From DASQGA01 sp963762085 (GTDB taxonomy: Bacteria; Actinomycetota; Thermoleophilia; Gaiellales; Gaiellaceae), in contig CAVXJD010000002.1 in NCBI GenBank assembly GCA_963762085.1, positions 1 through 64,000 on the forward strand: a stretch of DNA of 64,000 nt, read 5' to 3'. This document shows, one piece after another, positions 26,945 through 35,481 of the stretch. Position 1 is the first letter of the stretch; each line of letters opens with the position of its first letter. Under the pieces are notes generated by a model, which was not told the origin of the DNA, did not search any database, and saw only the letters and a list, made by a program, of their open reading frames with translations. The translations under genes and the position numbers were made by a program.

Positions 26945-27110
26945 TAGATGGTTGGTCGGTAATTGGCGTGGCCGCGGGGACGGGTCAGACCAAGCCAGGG
27001 TGTGCCATCGCCCGCAGGCAAGGCTAGAAGCCTTGACAAGGGCGGGGGTGCGACCTGGCGCCGTGTCTGGATCGCCATCCGAGGGTGCGGTGATGGCCGG
27101 TCAACCATCT
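26945..27110. repeat. Copy A of a small inverted-repeat element, 166 bp
   Basis: This fills the nadK-recN gap almost exactly. It begins TAGATGGTTGGTCGG and ends CCGGTCAACCATCT, an imperfect terminal inverted repeat of about 14 bp. The left 35 bp closely match copy B at 33931-33988 (shared core TCGGTAAT-GGCGTGGCCGCGGG). The interior holds a perfect 7-bp hairpin (27019-27025 with 27029-27035). No gene is encoded. It looks like a MITE- or REP-type element; as the only sequence upstream of recN it probably carries the recN promoter. Confidence 0.7.
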
Positions 27111-27112
27111 GC

Positions 27113-27907
27113 CTACGGGAACACCTCGTGGTACCGGGTGAAGAAGCTGACCTCGGGCAGGTGGGCCAGCAGGCTCTTCTCGGAGCCCACGGCGACCTCG
27201 AGCGTGTCGCCCGTCGCTAGCTCGGCACAGCCCTGGCCGTCGGCAAGGACCGAGACCGGGCCGTCGACGGTCAGGTTCGAAATCCTGAGGCTTTCCCCCG
27301 GCGGAACCACGATTGGGCGGGCGTGAAGCGAATGGGGCGCCACGAAGGTGATCGCCATCGCCTCCAGCCCCCACATCATCACCGGCCCGCCGTTGGAGAG
27401 GTTGTACGCGGTGGAGCCTGAGGGCGTCGAGCAGATGATCCCGTCGCAGGGTTGGTCGGCGAGCGTCTCACCGCCGATCTCCCAGCCGAGCTCGATCATG
27501 CGACCTGGTCTCGCGCTGGTCGCGACGACGTCGTTGACCGCCGTTTGGGTTTCACCGTCCAGCCGGGCCTCGAGCGTACAGAGGGCCACGACTTCGAAGT
27601 CCCCTTCGAAGACGCGCGGCAGCACGGACTCGAGCTCGTCGCCGGGCGCACTCGTCAGGAATCCGACGCGCCCGAAGTTGAAGCCGAAGACCGGCGTGCC
27701 GCTACCGAGCTTGGCGCGTAGGGCCCGGAGCATCGTCCCGTCGCCCCCCAGCGAGATCACGACGTCGGCTTCCGCCTCCGGCTCGACGAGCTCGACGCCT
27801 CCGTCGGCGGCAACCCGCTCCACGATCGCGGCGGCGGCCGAATCGGTCTCGGACTGCCCATTCGTCATCAAAGCCGCTCGGGCGACGGCGCGAGGCTGCG
27901 CGCTCAC
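27113..27907 (-). CDS. nadK: NAD kinase
   Basis: A 264-residue protein with the family signatures: LGGDGTMLRA, 'NFGRVGFLT', 'VNDVV' and STPSGSTAYNLSNGGP. It phosphorylates NAD to NADP with ATP or polyphosphate. The GTG start lies four bases after the tlyA stop and gives a normal length; a start eight codons earlier would overlap tlyA. The gene lies between tlyA and recN, the usual actinobacterial order, but is separated from recN by the repeated element. Confidence 0.95.
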   Translation of the reverse strand: MSAQPRAVARAALMTNGQSETDSAAAAIVERVAADGGVELVEPEAEADVVISLGGDGTMLRALRAKLGSGTPVFGFNFGRVGFLTSAPGDELESVLPRVFEGDFEVVALCTLEARLDGETQTAVNDVVATSARPGRMIELGWEIGGETLADQPCDGIICSTPSGSTAYNLSNGGPVMMWGLEAMAITFVAPHSLHARPIVVPPGESLRISNLTVDGPVSVLADGQGCAELATGDTLEVAVGSEKSLLAHLPEVSFFTRYHEVFP

Positions 27908-27911
27908 GGTT

Positions 27912-28631
27912 TTAGCTCGCGTCGACGACATAGAGGAAGGACTCTCGGTTTCCCTTCGGCCCCGGCAGGCCGGAGTCGACCATTCCGACGACTCGCCCGC
28001 CCCAGTCGGGCACCTGGCGGGCGACTCCGTCGACGATCCGCTGCCGCAGCTCCGGATCCCGGATCACTCCACCCTTGCCCACCTCTCCGGGCCCTGCTTC
28101 GAACTGTGGCTTGACGAGGACGAGCGCGCGCCACCCGGGTGCGGCGGTGGCGAGCGCCGGCGGAAGTGCCTTGTCGAGCCCGATGAACGAAACGTCGCAA
28201 GTGAGAAATGTCGGCGCGAACGGGAGCTGGTCGTCTCGAAGCCCTCGTACGTTCGTCCGCTCGAGCACGGTGACCCTGGGATCCTCGCGCAGCTTCGGAT
28301 GCAGCTGTCCGTACCCGACGTCCACTGCGCAGACCCTCGCGGCATCGGCCTGGAGCAGACAGTCCGTGAACCCTCCGGTCGAGGCGCCGACGTCGAGGCA
28401 GTCCTCGCCGGTGACGTCGAGCTCGAAATGCTCGAGCGCATTCGCAAGCTTCTCGCCCCCCCTCGACACGAAGCGCGGCGGGGTGTCGACGGCAAGCTCG
28501 GCAGCCTCGTCGACCGGCGTCCCCGCTTTTGTGAACCCCGGCACGCGGCCGGCGAGCACGAGCGCCTGCGCCTGGGAACGGCTCTCGGCCAGGCCGCGCT
28601 CGACGAGGACGACGTCGAGCCTCTTCTTCAT
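27912..28631 (-). CDS. tlyA: TlyA family rRNA 2'-O-methyltransferase
   Basis: A 239-residue protein with an N-terminal S4 RNA-binding domain ('KRLDVVLVERGLAESRSQAQ') and a Rossmann FtsJ-like methyltransferase with the SAM loop DVGASTGGFTD (about 87-97). Catalytic Lys/Asp/Lys positions are plausible at 'KLANAL', 'CDVSFIG' and 'VKPQFEAG'. In mycobacteria TlyA methylates 16S and 23S rRNA and affects capreomycin sensitivity. It lies 17 bp after the prenyltransferase gene and four bases before nadK. Confidence 0.93.
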   Translation of the reverse strand: MKKRLDVVLVERGLAESRSQAQALVLAGRVPGFTKAGTPVDEAAELAVDTPPRFVSRGGEKLANALEHFELDVTGEDCLDVGASTGGFTDCLLQADAARVCAVDVGYGQLHPKLREDPRVTVLERTNVRGLRDDQLPFAPTFLTCDVSFIGLDKALPPALATAAPGWRALVLVKPQFEAGPGEVGKGGVIRDPELRQRIVDGVARQVPDWGGRVVGMVDSGLPGPKGNRESFLYVVDAS

Positions 28632-28648
28632 GGGGGGAGCCTAGCTCC

Positions 28649-29488
28649 TTAGGCCCGTCTTTCCCTGATGGCCGTTACGAGCTCGGCGAGAACGGTCGTG
28701 TCGCCCGGAAGCACCTGGAGGGATGCTCCGACGCGCGCCCGGGCCTCGTCGGCCAGCTCGCGTGCCCGCTCGAGCCCGTGGAGCGAGACGTAAGTCACCT
28801 TCCCGGCGGCCTCGTCCTTCCCAGGGGTCTTTCCGAGCTCCTCGGCGCTACCGGTCGCGTCGAGTATGTCGTCCACGATCTGGAAGAGGAGGCCGAGCTC
28901 CTTTCCGAACGCGCTCCAGGGGGCTCGCTCGGCTGCGGGCAGCCCCGCCACGGCCGTTGCCATCACCACAGAAGCCTCCAGCAGCCGCCCCGTCTTCAGC
29001 TCGTGGAGCTCCCGCAGCCCCTGGTCGTCGAGAGAACCGTTCGTGGTCACGTCCAGGTACTGGCCGCCGATCATGCCGAGGGTGGCGTTGGCCAGCTCAC
29101 GCGCGACATCGGGCTCCGGATAGCGCAGGGCAAGGCGAAGTGCCTCCGCAAGCAGGGCATCTCCCGCCAGGATGGCCACGTCCTCGCCGAAGCGGACGTG
29201 GGAGCTCGGCTGACCGCGCCTCAGGTCGTCGTCGTCGAGCGCAGGGAGGTCGTCGTGCACCAGGCTGAACGTGTGCACGAGCTCGAGCGAGCACGCGGCC
29301 GGAAGCACCTCCTCAGGATCGCGACCCAGCGCCTCGCCCGTGGCCAGGCACAGCACCGGCCTGATGCGCTTGCCGCCACCGAGGAGCGAGTATCGGAGGG
29401 CCTCCTCGAGGCGCCCGAGCTCAGCCGTGAACGGAAGCTCACCGAGGAACCGCTCGACCCGCCCGCGAAGCTCGTCAGGGGAGAGCAT
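28649..29488 (-). CDS. ispA: Polyprenyl diphosphate synthase (IspA-type)
   Basis: A 279-residue all-helical trans-prenyltransferase. It has GGGKRIRPVL (substrate phosphate binding), a first Asp-rich motif DDLPALDDDDLRRG and a second FQIVDDILD. It condenses IPP with allylic diphosphates to farnesyl or geranylgeranyl diphosphate. The residues just before the first motif are 'TFSLVH', consistent with a short-chain product, but the exact chain length is not certain. It overlaps xseB by 14 bp, and no dxs follows as it does in some genomes. Confidence 0.92.
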   Translation of the reverse strand: MLSPDELRGRVERFLGELPFTAELGRLEEALRYSLLGGGKRIRPVLCLATGEALGRDPEEVLPAACSLELVHTFSLVHDDLPALDDDDLRRGQPSSHVRFGEDVAILAGDALLAEALRLALRYPEPDVARELANATLGMIGGQYLDVTTNGSLDDQGLRELHELKTGRLLEASVVMATAVAGLPAAERAPWSAFGKELGLLFQIVDDILDATGSAEELGKTPGKDEAAGKVTYVSLHGLERARELADEARARVGASLQVLPGDTTVLAELVTAIRERRA

Positions 29489-29666
29489 CCGGGCCTTCCC
29501 GCTTGGCGCGATCGATCTCCGACTGAACCTGCTTCGCCAGCTCAGCCATGTCGGCGAGTCTCTCGACCGCGACCTCGGGGTCCTCCGTCCCTTCGAGCTC
29601 TGCCAGGGTCGCCTCCAAACGGGCGAGCAGCTCCTGGAGATGGACGACGGACTCGGGCTCGCTCAA
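29475..29666 (-). CDS. xseB: Exodeoxyribonuclease VII small subunit
   Basis: A 63-residue helical protein of usual length with the XseB core 'LQELLARLEATLAELE' and a helical second half. With XseA it degrades single-stranded DNA. It overlaps nusB by 4 bp and ispA by 14 bp. In many genomes xseA stands directly before xseB; here nusB takes that place and no xseA lies in the window, so the catalytic subunit must be elsewhere or missing. Confidence 0.85.
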   Translation of the reverse strand: MSEPESVVHLQELLARLEATLAELEGTEDPEVAVERLADMAELAKQVQSEIDRAKREGPDALP

Positions 29667-30037
29667 GCTGCCTCCTTCGCAAGCTGTCCGAGTATCCCGT
29701 TGACGAGACGGCCGGCATCAGGCGAGGAGTACCGCTTGGCAAGGTGCACGGCCTCGTCGATCACGACCTCCCTGGGCGGATCCCCACGGTCGAGCTCGGT
29801 GAGCGCGATTCGGAGAATGTTCCGCTCGAGCGCCCCCAAGCGGTCTGCAGGCCAGCCGGTCGACGCCTCGGAGATACGTCCGTCGAGCATGCCCGCATGC
29901 GAGCTCGTCGCCTCGGCGAGCTCTTTCGCGAACGGATCCACCTCTCCCTCAAAGAGCGACGCAAGCGGCTGCCCCGTCAGATCCCACTGATAGAGCAGGA
30001 AGAGCGCAGTCCGGCGTGCTTCGCGTCGGCCGGTCAT
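29663..30037 (-). CDS. nusB: Transcription antitermination factor NusB
   Basis: A 124-residue all-helical protein with 'RREARRTALFLLYQWDLTG' at the start (Arg-rich RNA contact), 'ERNILRIALTEL' and 'VIDEAVHLAKRYSSPDAGRLVNGILG' near the end, all typical. With NusE it binds boxA RNA in rRNA antitermination. The ATG overlaps the accC stop by 4 bp. Usual actinobacterial neighbours are efp and aro genes, which also lie upstream here. Confidence 0.95.
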   Translation of the reverse strand: MTGRREARRTALFLLYQWDLTGQPLASLFEGEVDPFAKELAEATSSHAGMLDGRISEASTGWPADRLGALERNILRIALTELDRGDPPREVVIDEAVHLAKRYSSPDAGRLVNGILGQLAKEAA

Positions 30038-31395
30038 GCCGCTGCGGGAGCGAGGGCAGCTAAAGCGGGTGCCGCCTTCTGGATGAAGGTCGTCGTGTAC
30101 TCACCACTCACGAAGTCCTCGTTTTGCACGATGTCCAGAGCCAGGTCGCGCGTCGTCGCCACCCCCTCGAGCTCCAATTCTGACAGGGCTCGCTTCGCCC
30201 GGCCGAGCGCCGCCTGGCGATCCTCCGCCCAGACGATCACCTTGGCCACGAGCGAGTCGTAGAAGGGAGGGATCGTGTAGCCGTCGACAACGTGCGTGTC
30301 GACGCGCACTCCGGGGCCGAGGGGCGGACGGAAGCGCGTCACGCGCCCGGGTGATGGCATGAAATCACGCGAGGGATCCTCGGCGTTGATCCGGAACTCG
30401 AGGGCATGGCCACGGAGCTCCGCCCGCCCGGTGCTCCGGAGCCCCTCTCCCGACGCGATCCGGAATTGCTCCCGTGCCAGGTCGACGCCGGTCAGTACCT
30501 CGGTGACCGGATGCTCCACCTGGAGCCTTGTGTTCATCTCGATGAAGAAGAAGCTTTCGTCCGCGAGGAGGAATTCGAGCGTGCCCGCCCCGCGGTAGCG
30601 AAGGGTCTCGCAGGCGCGGCGCGAGGCGTCTTCCATAGCCTCGCGCAGCCCGGGAGCGACGGCCGGGGAGGGCGCCTCTTCGATGAGCTTCTGGTGACGC
30701 CGCTGGATCGAGCAGTCGCGCTCCCCCAGGGTCAAGACTCCGCCATCGCCGTCCCCGAGCACCTGGATCTCGACGTGACGCGCGTCCACGAGAGCCCGTT
30801 CCACGTAGAGACCGCCGTCACCGAAGTTCGTCTCCGCCTCCGCCGCAGCCGTCCGGAAGGAGCTCTCCAGGTCCTCGTGCGAAGCGACGAGCCGCATGCC
30901 TTTGCCGCCACCCCCCGCAGAAGCCTTCAGCAGCAGGGGGAAGCCGACGTCGCCGGCGAGAACCTTGGCCTCGGCGAGCGTTGCCTCCCCGTCGGAGCCG
31001 GGGACGAGCGGCAAGCCGGCGGCACGCATTGCCCCCTTTGCCTGCACCTTGTCGCCCATCGTCTCGATCGTCTCGGGCCGTGGCCCAACGAAGACGAGGT
31101 CGTTGTCCTCGCAGGAGCGGGCGAACTCCGCGTTTTCGGCCAGGAAACCCCAGCCGGGGTGAACGGCTTCACAACCCGTCGTCGTCGCGGCAGCCACGAG
31201 CGAAGGGATGTTCAGATAGCTGAGCGCCGCAGGTGGTGGCCCGATCTGAACGGCCTGGTCGGCGAGCGAGACGTGGAGAGAGTCTCGATCGGCGGTCGAG
31301 TACACGGCGACGGTCTCGATACCAAGCTCCCGGCAGGCGCGGAGGATCCGAACCGCACCTTCGCCGCGGTTGGCGATCAGGACGCGGCGGAACAC
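30034..31395 (-). CDS. accC: Biotin carboxylase
   Basis: A 453-residue protein of normal length: N-domain 'FRRVLIANRGEGAVRILRA', ATP-grasp loop KASAGGGGKGMR, catalytic 'GERDCSIQRRHQKLIEEAPSP', and 'FIEMNTRLQVEHPVTE'. It carboxylates the biotin of a carrier protein using ATP and bicarbonate. The GTG start has a strong GGAGG. The carrier domain is in the gene 134 bp upstream. No carboxyltransferase subunit is encoded in the window, so acetyl-CoA carboxylase is probable but the acceptor is not proven. Confidence 0.95.
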   Translation of the reverse strand: MFRRVLIANRGEGAVRILRACRELGIETVAVYSTADRDSLHVSLADQAVQIGPPPAALSYLNIPSLVAAATTTGCEAVHPGWGFLAENAEFARSCEDNDLVFVGPRPETIETMGDKVQAKGAMRAAGLPLVPGSDGEATLAEAKVLAGDVGFPLLLKASAGGGGKGMRLVASHEDLESSFRTAAAEAETNFGDGGLYVERALVDARHVEIQVLGDGDGGVLTLGERDCSIQRRHQKLIEEAPSPAVAPGLREAMEDASRRACETLRYRGAGTLEFLLADESFFFIEMNTRLQVEHPVTEVLTGVDLAREQFRIASGEGLRSTGRAELRGHALEFRINAEDPSRDFMPSPGRVTRFRPPLGPGVRVDTHVVDGYTIPPFYDSLVAKVIVWAEDRQAALGRAKRALSELELEGVATTRDLALDIVQNEDFVSGEYTTTFIQKAAPALAALAPAAA

Positions 31396-31498
31396 CGCGT
31401 TGCCTCCGTCCCGTGACGCGAGCGTGACGGTTCCGGCGCAAAAACGGCGCCACCTGTGACGTTCGCCAAGCTAGGCTCGACGCAGGGGGGAAGTAACT

Positions 31499-31515
31499 GG
31501 GGGGTCCCCCGGGGG
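31499..31515. repeat. G/C-tract palindrome between the biotin carrier gene and accC
   Basis: Runs of five G, five C and five G (31500-31515) form a short perfect hairpin, with another run of six G at 31485-31490. It has no following T-run, so a classic intrinsic terminator is not supported. It may slow transcription between the two genes, and it is a likely place for sequencing indels. Confidence 0.4.
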
Positions 31516-31529
31516 AAAGAGAGGCGCAT

Positions 31530-33345
31530 CTAGAGCGCGTCGAGCGGCCGGCCGTTCAGCGGCTCGAGCTCGAAGAGGAGATCGCCGTACTGCACGGGGT
31601 GCTCGTTCTCGACGCAGATGCGCCGCACCCGGCCGTCGTGGTCGGCCTTGACCTCGTTCATGAGCTTCATCGCCTCGAGGATGCAGAGCGTCTGGCCGAC
31701 CGTTACCACGTCGCCCTCCTCGACGAAGGGCGCGGAGCCCGGCGACGGGGCGCGGTAGAAGGTGCCGACCATCGGCGACTCGACCCGAAACACCTCGTTG
31801 GAGGCCGGCGCGACGTCGGCCTGGGCGGCGGGCTCGGCGATCGCCATCGGAGCGACTGATCCGGTCTCCGGCTCGGGCGCCTCCTCCCGTCTTCGCACGG
31901 TCACTCGCGTCTCCCCCTCTTCGACGGTCACCTCGCCGATCCCGGACTCCTGCACGACCCTGATCAGCTCTCGCAGCCGCTCCGTCCCGAGCCTGTCGAG
32001 ACCGGCTCCCTCCGGAGCATCCCGGCGCCCGCGGCTCCGCACCGCGCGGAGGAGAGGCTCGGCTTCCTGACCGAAGAGCGCGAGCAGCAGGAGCTCCTCC
32101 TCGCTCGCAGCAAGCCCCTCCGCGTCCTCGCGAAGCTCGTCCAGCCTATCCGGCACGCCGTCGTCCCCCGCCCGGTGATCCGGCAGGAGCCCGAGGGCGC
32201 GGACCACGACCGGATCGACCTCGGCCGGCGTCCTCCCGTAGCTGCCTTCGATCAGGTCGCGGATCTCGTCCACCACGATCTGCCAGCGCTGCGCCGAAAG
32301 AACATGGATGAGGGCCTGCGACCCGAGCACCTGGCCGATCGGCGACGCGAGCGGGGGCCAACCGCACTCGCGTCTGATCTCGGTCAGCTCGTCGAGCACC
32401 TCGTCGAGGCGGTCCGAAAAACCCTGCGCGCGGAGATTTGCGTCGAGCTCGGCGACCAGGCCCGCAGGCAGTTCGTATTCGGCCGCCCTCACCGCGACCC
32501 GCGGCGAGAGTGGCGGTACGGGATCGTCGCCGAGCGCAGAGTCGACCAGCTCGCAGGCACGCCAGAGGGCGGCAACCTCGATGCCCGTGTCGAGGCCGAT
32601 GCCTGAGAGCGCCTGCGAGAGCGCCTCTGCGGAAACTCGGTGGATGGAGAGTGCAATCGGATAGATGGCGCAGGCAATGACGTCAGCGTTTGCTCTCGCA
32701 GCCTCGATCGAGGCGGCAAGCGCCGCTCCTGCCGCTCCCTGGCAATACAGACCGACCGGGAGTCCGCTCGCCTCGCCGGACCCGCTCGACGAGTATGCGC
32801 GCGCGGCCGGGATCGAGGGAGCCCGCCGGGTCGTGCACCAGCGCCCGCGAAGCGCCGAGCTCGTCAAGGTGGTGAGCGCGCTCGAGAAGGACGTCGCCTT
32901 CGTCCCCCGGGCCGGGGCTGTGCACGAGCCCGATTGCGAGCTCCTTCCCGGCGCCGCGAATGGCCTCGGCGGCATCCACGAGGTTATCGAGGTCGTTCAA
33001 AGGGTCGTGGATCCTGAAGACGTCGATGCCGCTCTCGGCAGCGCTGTGGACGAAACGCCGAACGAGATCTCGGGAGACGGGCCGTGACCCGACCAGGAAG
33101 CGCCCGCGAAGCGCGATTCCGAGCGGTGTCTGACATCGCGCTTTCAGGGCTCGGATTCGCTCCCAGGGGCTTTCGACCCCGCGGCGGACGGCCGTATCGA
33201 AGCAGCCACCGCCGGAGACTTCGAGGTACGCGAACCCGGCACCGTCGAGGATGTCGGCGAGCTCCAGCAGGCGTGATGTCTCGACACGGCCCGCGAGGGG
33301 CTCCTGCGAAAGGAGGCGGATCGTCGTGTCGACGAGAGCGGGCAT
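31530..33345 (-). CDS. accB: Degenerate carboxyltransferase domain fused to biotin carboxyl carrier domain (frameshifted)
   Basis: Two frames make one protein of about 605 residues. The first (from 33345) is an HMGL/PYC-carboxyltransferase-like barrel: 'FAYLEVSGGGCFDTA', 'ESPWERIRALK', 'GIDVFRIHDPLNDL'. It passes into the other frame near 32775-32780, where dropping one base restores 'VR-EASGLPVGLYCQG'. The C-terminal 160 residues are a normal AccB: an N-terminal helix 'ELIRVVQESGIGEVTVEE', an acidic linker and a biotinyl domain with EAMKLMN. The metal ligands of active carboxyltransferases are all replaced (TLRD becomes TIRL; KDMAG becomes HDPAG; HxH becomes YCQ). The barrel is probably a scaffold only. 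The frame break may be a sequencing error, because the carrier should be essential. Confidence 0.75.
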
Positions 33346-33354
33346 CGAGATGGC

Positions 33355-33918
33355 CTAGGCGCGCGACATGTAGCGGCGCTCGCGCGTGTCGACCTTGATC
33401 CGGTCGCCCTGGTTGACGAACAGCGGCACCTGGACGACCGCTCCCGTCTCGAGCGTCGCGGCCTTCGTAACGTTGGAAACGGTGTCGCCCTTGACTCCGG
33501 GCTCGGTCTCGACGACGGAAAGCTCCACCGAGGCCGGAAGCTGGATCCCGGCGGGCCGCCCGTCGACCGTCAGGAGCATCACCGAGCTCGAGGGCTGGAG
33601 GAACTCCATCCCCTCGACCTCGGCCCGAGGGAGGTTCACCTGCTCGAAGGAGGACTCGTCCATGAACACGACCTCGTCGCCGGCGTCGTACAGATACTGA
33701 ACGCTCTTCGTCTCAGTGTGGACGCGCGGCATCTTCTCGCCGGCCCGAAAGGTCTTGTCCACGACCGAGCCGGAGTCGAGGCTCTTCAGCTTCGTCCGCA
33801 CGAAGGCGCCGCCCTTCCCGGGCTTCACGTGTTGGAACTCGACGATGCGCCAGACCTGCCCGTCGAGCTCGACGTGCATGCCGTTTCGGAACTGGTTTGT
33901 GGAGACGACCTCGGCCAC
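33355..33918 (-). CDS. efp: Elongation factor P
   Basis: A 187-residue protein of normal length with three beta-barrel domains. The loop that reaches the peptidyl-transferase centre is HVKPGKGGAFVRTK, with the tip Lys35 that many bacteria modify. It relieves stalling at polyproline. The GTG start is chosen because it restores the usual VSTNQFRNG N-terminus; a TTG ten codons earlier lies inside a repeated element. No modification enzyme gene is seen in the window. It stands between pepQ and the biotin carrier gene, a common actinobacterial order. Confidence 0.94.
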   Translation of the reverse strand: MAEVVSTNQFRNGMHVELDGQVWRIVEFQHVKPGKGGAFVRTKLKSLDSGSVVDKTFRAGEKMPRVHTETKSVQYLYDAGDEVVFMDESSFEQVNLPRAEVEGMEFLQPSSSVMLLTVDGRPAGIQLPASVELSVVETEPGVKGDTVSNVTKAATLETGAVVQVPLFVNQGDRIKVDTRERRYMSRA

Positions 33919-33932
33919 GGAGGGCCAGTTTA
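33919..33932 (-). promoter_or_regulatory. Probable efp -10 element at the edge of the repeat
   Basis: On the minus strand TAAACT (33927-33932) is followed by eight bases and the GTG start. Its first two bases are the last bases of repeat copy B, so the element's end helps to form the promoter. Confidence 0.45.
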
Positions 33933-33988
33933 GATGGTTGATCGACAACTACCCGCGGCCACGCCGATTACCGATCAATCAACATCTA
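33931..33988. repeat. Copy B of the inverted-repeat element, 58 bp
   Basis: It starts TAGATGGTTGATCG, ends CGATCAATCAACATCTA, and read on the minus strand matches copy A over its first 35 bp (TCGGTAATCGGCGTGGCCGCGGG against TCGGTAATTGGCGTGGCCGCGGG). The middle of copy A is absent, so this may be an internally deleted version. Its end supplies the TAG stop of pepQ (33986-33988). Confidence 0.7.
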
Positions 33989-35047
33989 CGCGAGCGTTAC
34001 GAGATCCTTCGTGAACGGCGTCAGGAGCTCGGCGCCGTCTTCCTCGACGATCACCAGATCCTCGATCCTGACGCCTCCCTTGCCTGCCAGATAGACGCCC
34101 GGCTCGACCGTGACGACGTTTCCCGGTGCGAGAACGTCCTCCGAGAAGTCGGAGAGAACCGGCAGCTCGTGCACCTCGAGCCCGACGCCATGGCCGAGCC
34201 CGTGGAGCACGGGGGCGATGCCGGCGGCCTCGATCTCCTGCCGCGCGACCGCGTCGATCGCCCGCGCGTCGCCGCCGGCCCGCACCTCCGCGAGCGCGCT
34301 CGCCTGGGCGCTTCGACAGAGGTCGTACGCCTGCACGAGCTCGTCCGGAAGGTGACCCGTCGCGAAGGTCCGGGTGCAGTCAGAGCAGTAGCCGCCGACG
34401 GTGGCGCCAGCGTCGACGATCACGGTCTCGTTCTCGCCGATCGGACGCTCTCCCGGATGGTGATGCGGCACAGCGGCATTGGGGCCGCCGGCCACGATCG
34501 GACTGAACCCGACGGCGTCCGCTCCCTCCTCGTGCAACGTCTGCACGATCCACCAGGCCAGGTCTGCCTCCGTTCGTCCGACGATGGTCTCGCCGGCCAG
34601 ACGCTGGTACATCGCGTCGTTCACGGCCGCGGAAGCGCGAACCGCGTCCAGCTCCTCGGGACTCTTGACGGCACGAATGCCCTTCAGCGCGCCCTTCGTC
34701 GGGACCAGCTGGACGCCGCTTTCCCGGAGGGGCTCGTACTGGGCGACCGTGACGTGATCTGCCTCGAACGCCACCCCACCCTGGGCGAGGTCGCCGAGCT
34801 TCCCGGCGATCCACACGGTGACGTTGCGCTCGGCCTGCAAGGGCTCGACCCCGTCCACGTGCCGTGCAGCCTCGATGTATCGCCCGTCGGTGGCGAGAAC
34901 GACCCCGTCGGCGCTGACCAGACACGCTGCGTTCGAGCTCTCGAAGCCCGTCAGCCAGAAGACGTTGACCGGGTGCGTGACGAGAAAGCTCTCGGCGCCG
35001 AGAACGTCCAACTCCGCGACCAGGCGGTCGATTCGGGCCCGACTCAC
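33986..35047 (-). CDS. pepQ: M24 family Xaa-Pro aminopeptidase
   Basis: A 353-residue creatinase-fold protein. The metal ligands appear in order: VDAGATVGGY (Asp), CSDCTRTF (Asp), HGLGHGVGLEVHE (His), TVEPGVY (Glu) and VRIEDLV (Glu). It removes an N-terminal residue before proline, or splits Xaa-Pro dipeptides; the two cannot be separated from sequence. The ATG overlaps aroQ by 4 bp. The pairing with efp (polyproline translation) is common in bacteria. Confidence 0.92.
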   Translation of the reverse strand: MSRARIDRLVAELDVLGAESFLVTHPVNVFWLTGFESSNAACLVSADGVVLATDGRYIEAARHVDGVEPLQAERNVTVWIAGKLGDLAQGGVAFEADHVTVAQYEPLRESGVQLVPTKGALKGIRAVKSPEELDAVRASAAVNDAMYQRLAGETIVGRTEADLAWWIVQTLHEEGADAVGFSPIVAGGPNAAVPHHHPGERPIGENETVIVDAGATVGGYCSDCTRTFATGHLPDELVQAYDLCRSAQASALAEVRAGGDARAIDAVARQEIEAAGIAPVLHGLGHGVGLEVHELPVLSDFSEDVLAPGNVVTVEPGVYLAGKGGVRIEDLVIVEEDGAELLTPFTKDLVTLA

Positions 35048-35472
35048 CGTGGAGCCGCCAGGAGCTCCAGCGCCTCCTTGTAGCCTTCGGGGCCCTTGCC
35101 GAGGATGCGAGAGGTGACGACGTCCTCGATCACCGACACCTTGCGCCAGTCTTCACGCTCTGTGATGTCCGAGAGGTGGACCTCGATTACCGGTACGTCG
35201 ACGATCTCGAGCGCGTCGCGAATCGCGTAGCTGTAATGCGTCCAGGCGCCGGGATTGACCACGACCCCTCCGGCCCAGCGACGCACATCGTGGCACCACT
35301 CCACGTACTGGCCCTCGTGGTTCGTCTGGAGGCAACGGACCGTGAGGCCGACCTCTTTCGCCCACCCGTAGATCCGCGTTTCGAGGTCGCCGAGGCCAAT
35401 GCCGCCGTAGAGCGTTGCGTCGCGCTCGCCGAGCACGTCGAGATTCACACCGTTCAGAACGGCCACCTGCAC
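35044..35472 (-). CDS. aroQ: Type II 3-dehydroquinate dehydratase
   Basis: A 142-residue flavodoxin-like protein, dodecamer-forming in the family. It shows NGVNLDVLGERDATLYGG with the catalytic Tyr22, 'QTNHEGQYVEW', 'VNPGAWTHYSYAIRDAL' and 'VIEVHLSD'. It removes water from 3-dehydroquinate in the shikimate pathway. It is nine bases downstream of aroKB and overlaps pepQ by 4 bp. Confidence 0.96.
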   Translation of the reverse strand: MQVAVLNGVNLDVLGERDATLYGGIGLGDLETRIYGWAKEVGLTVRCLQTNHEGQYVEWCHDVRRWAGGVVVNPGAWTHYSYAIRDALEIVDVPVIEVHLSDITEREDWRKVSVIEDVVTSRILGKGPEGYKEALELLAAPR

Positions 35473-35481
35473 GGGGCGAGT

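Noticed and set aside
27019..27035. 7-bp hairpin as terminator after nadK
   Set aside because: It lies about 80 bp after the stop without a following T-run and within the repeated element; it fits the element better than a terminator.
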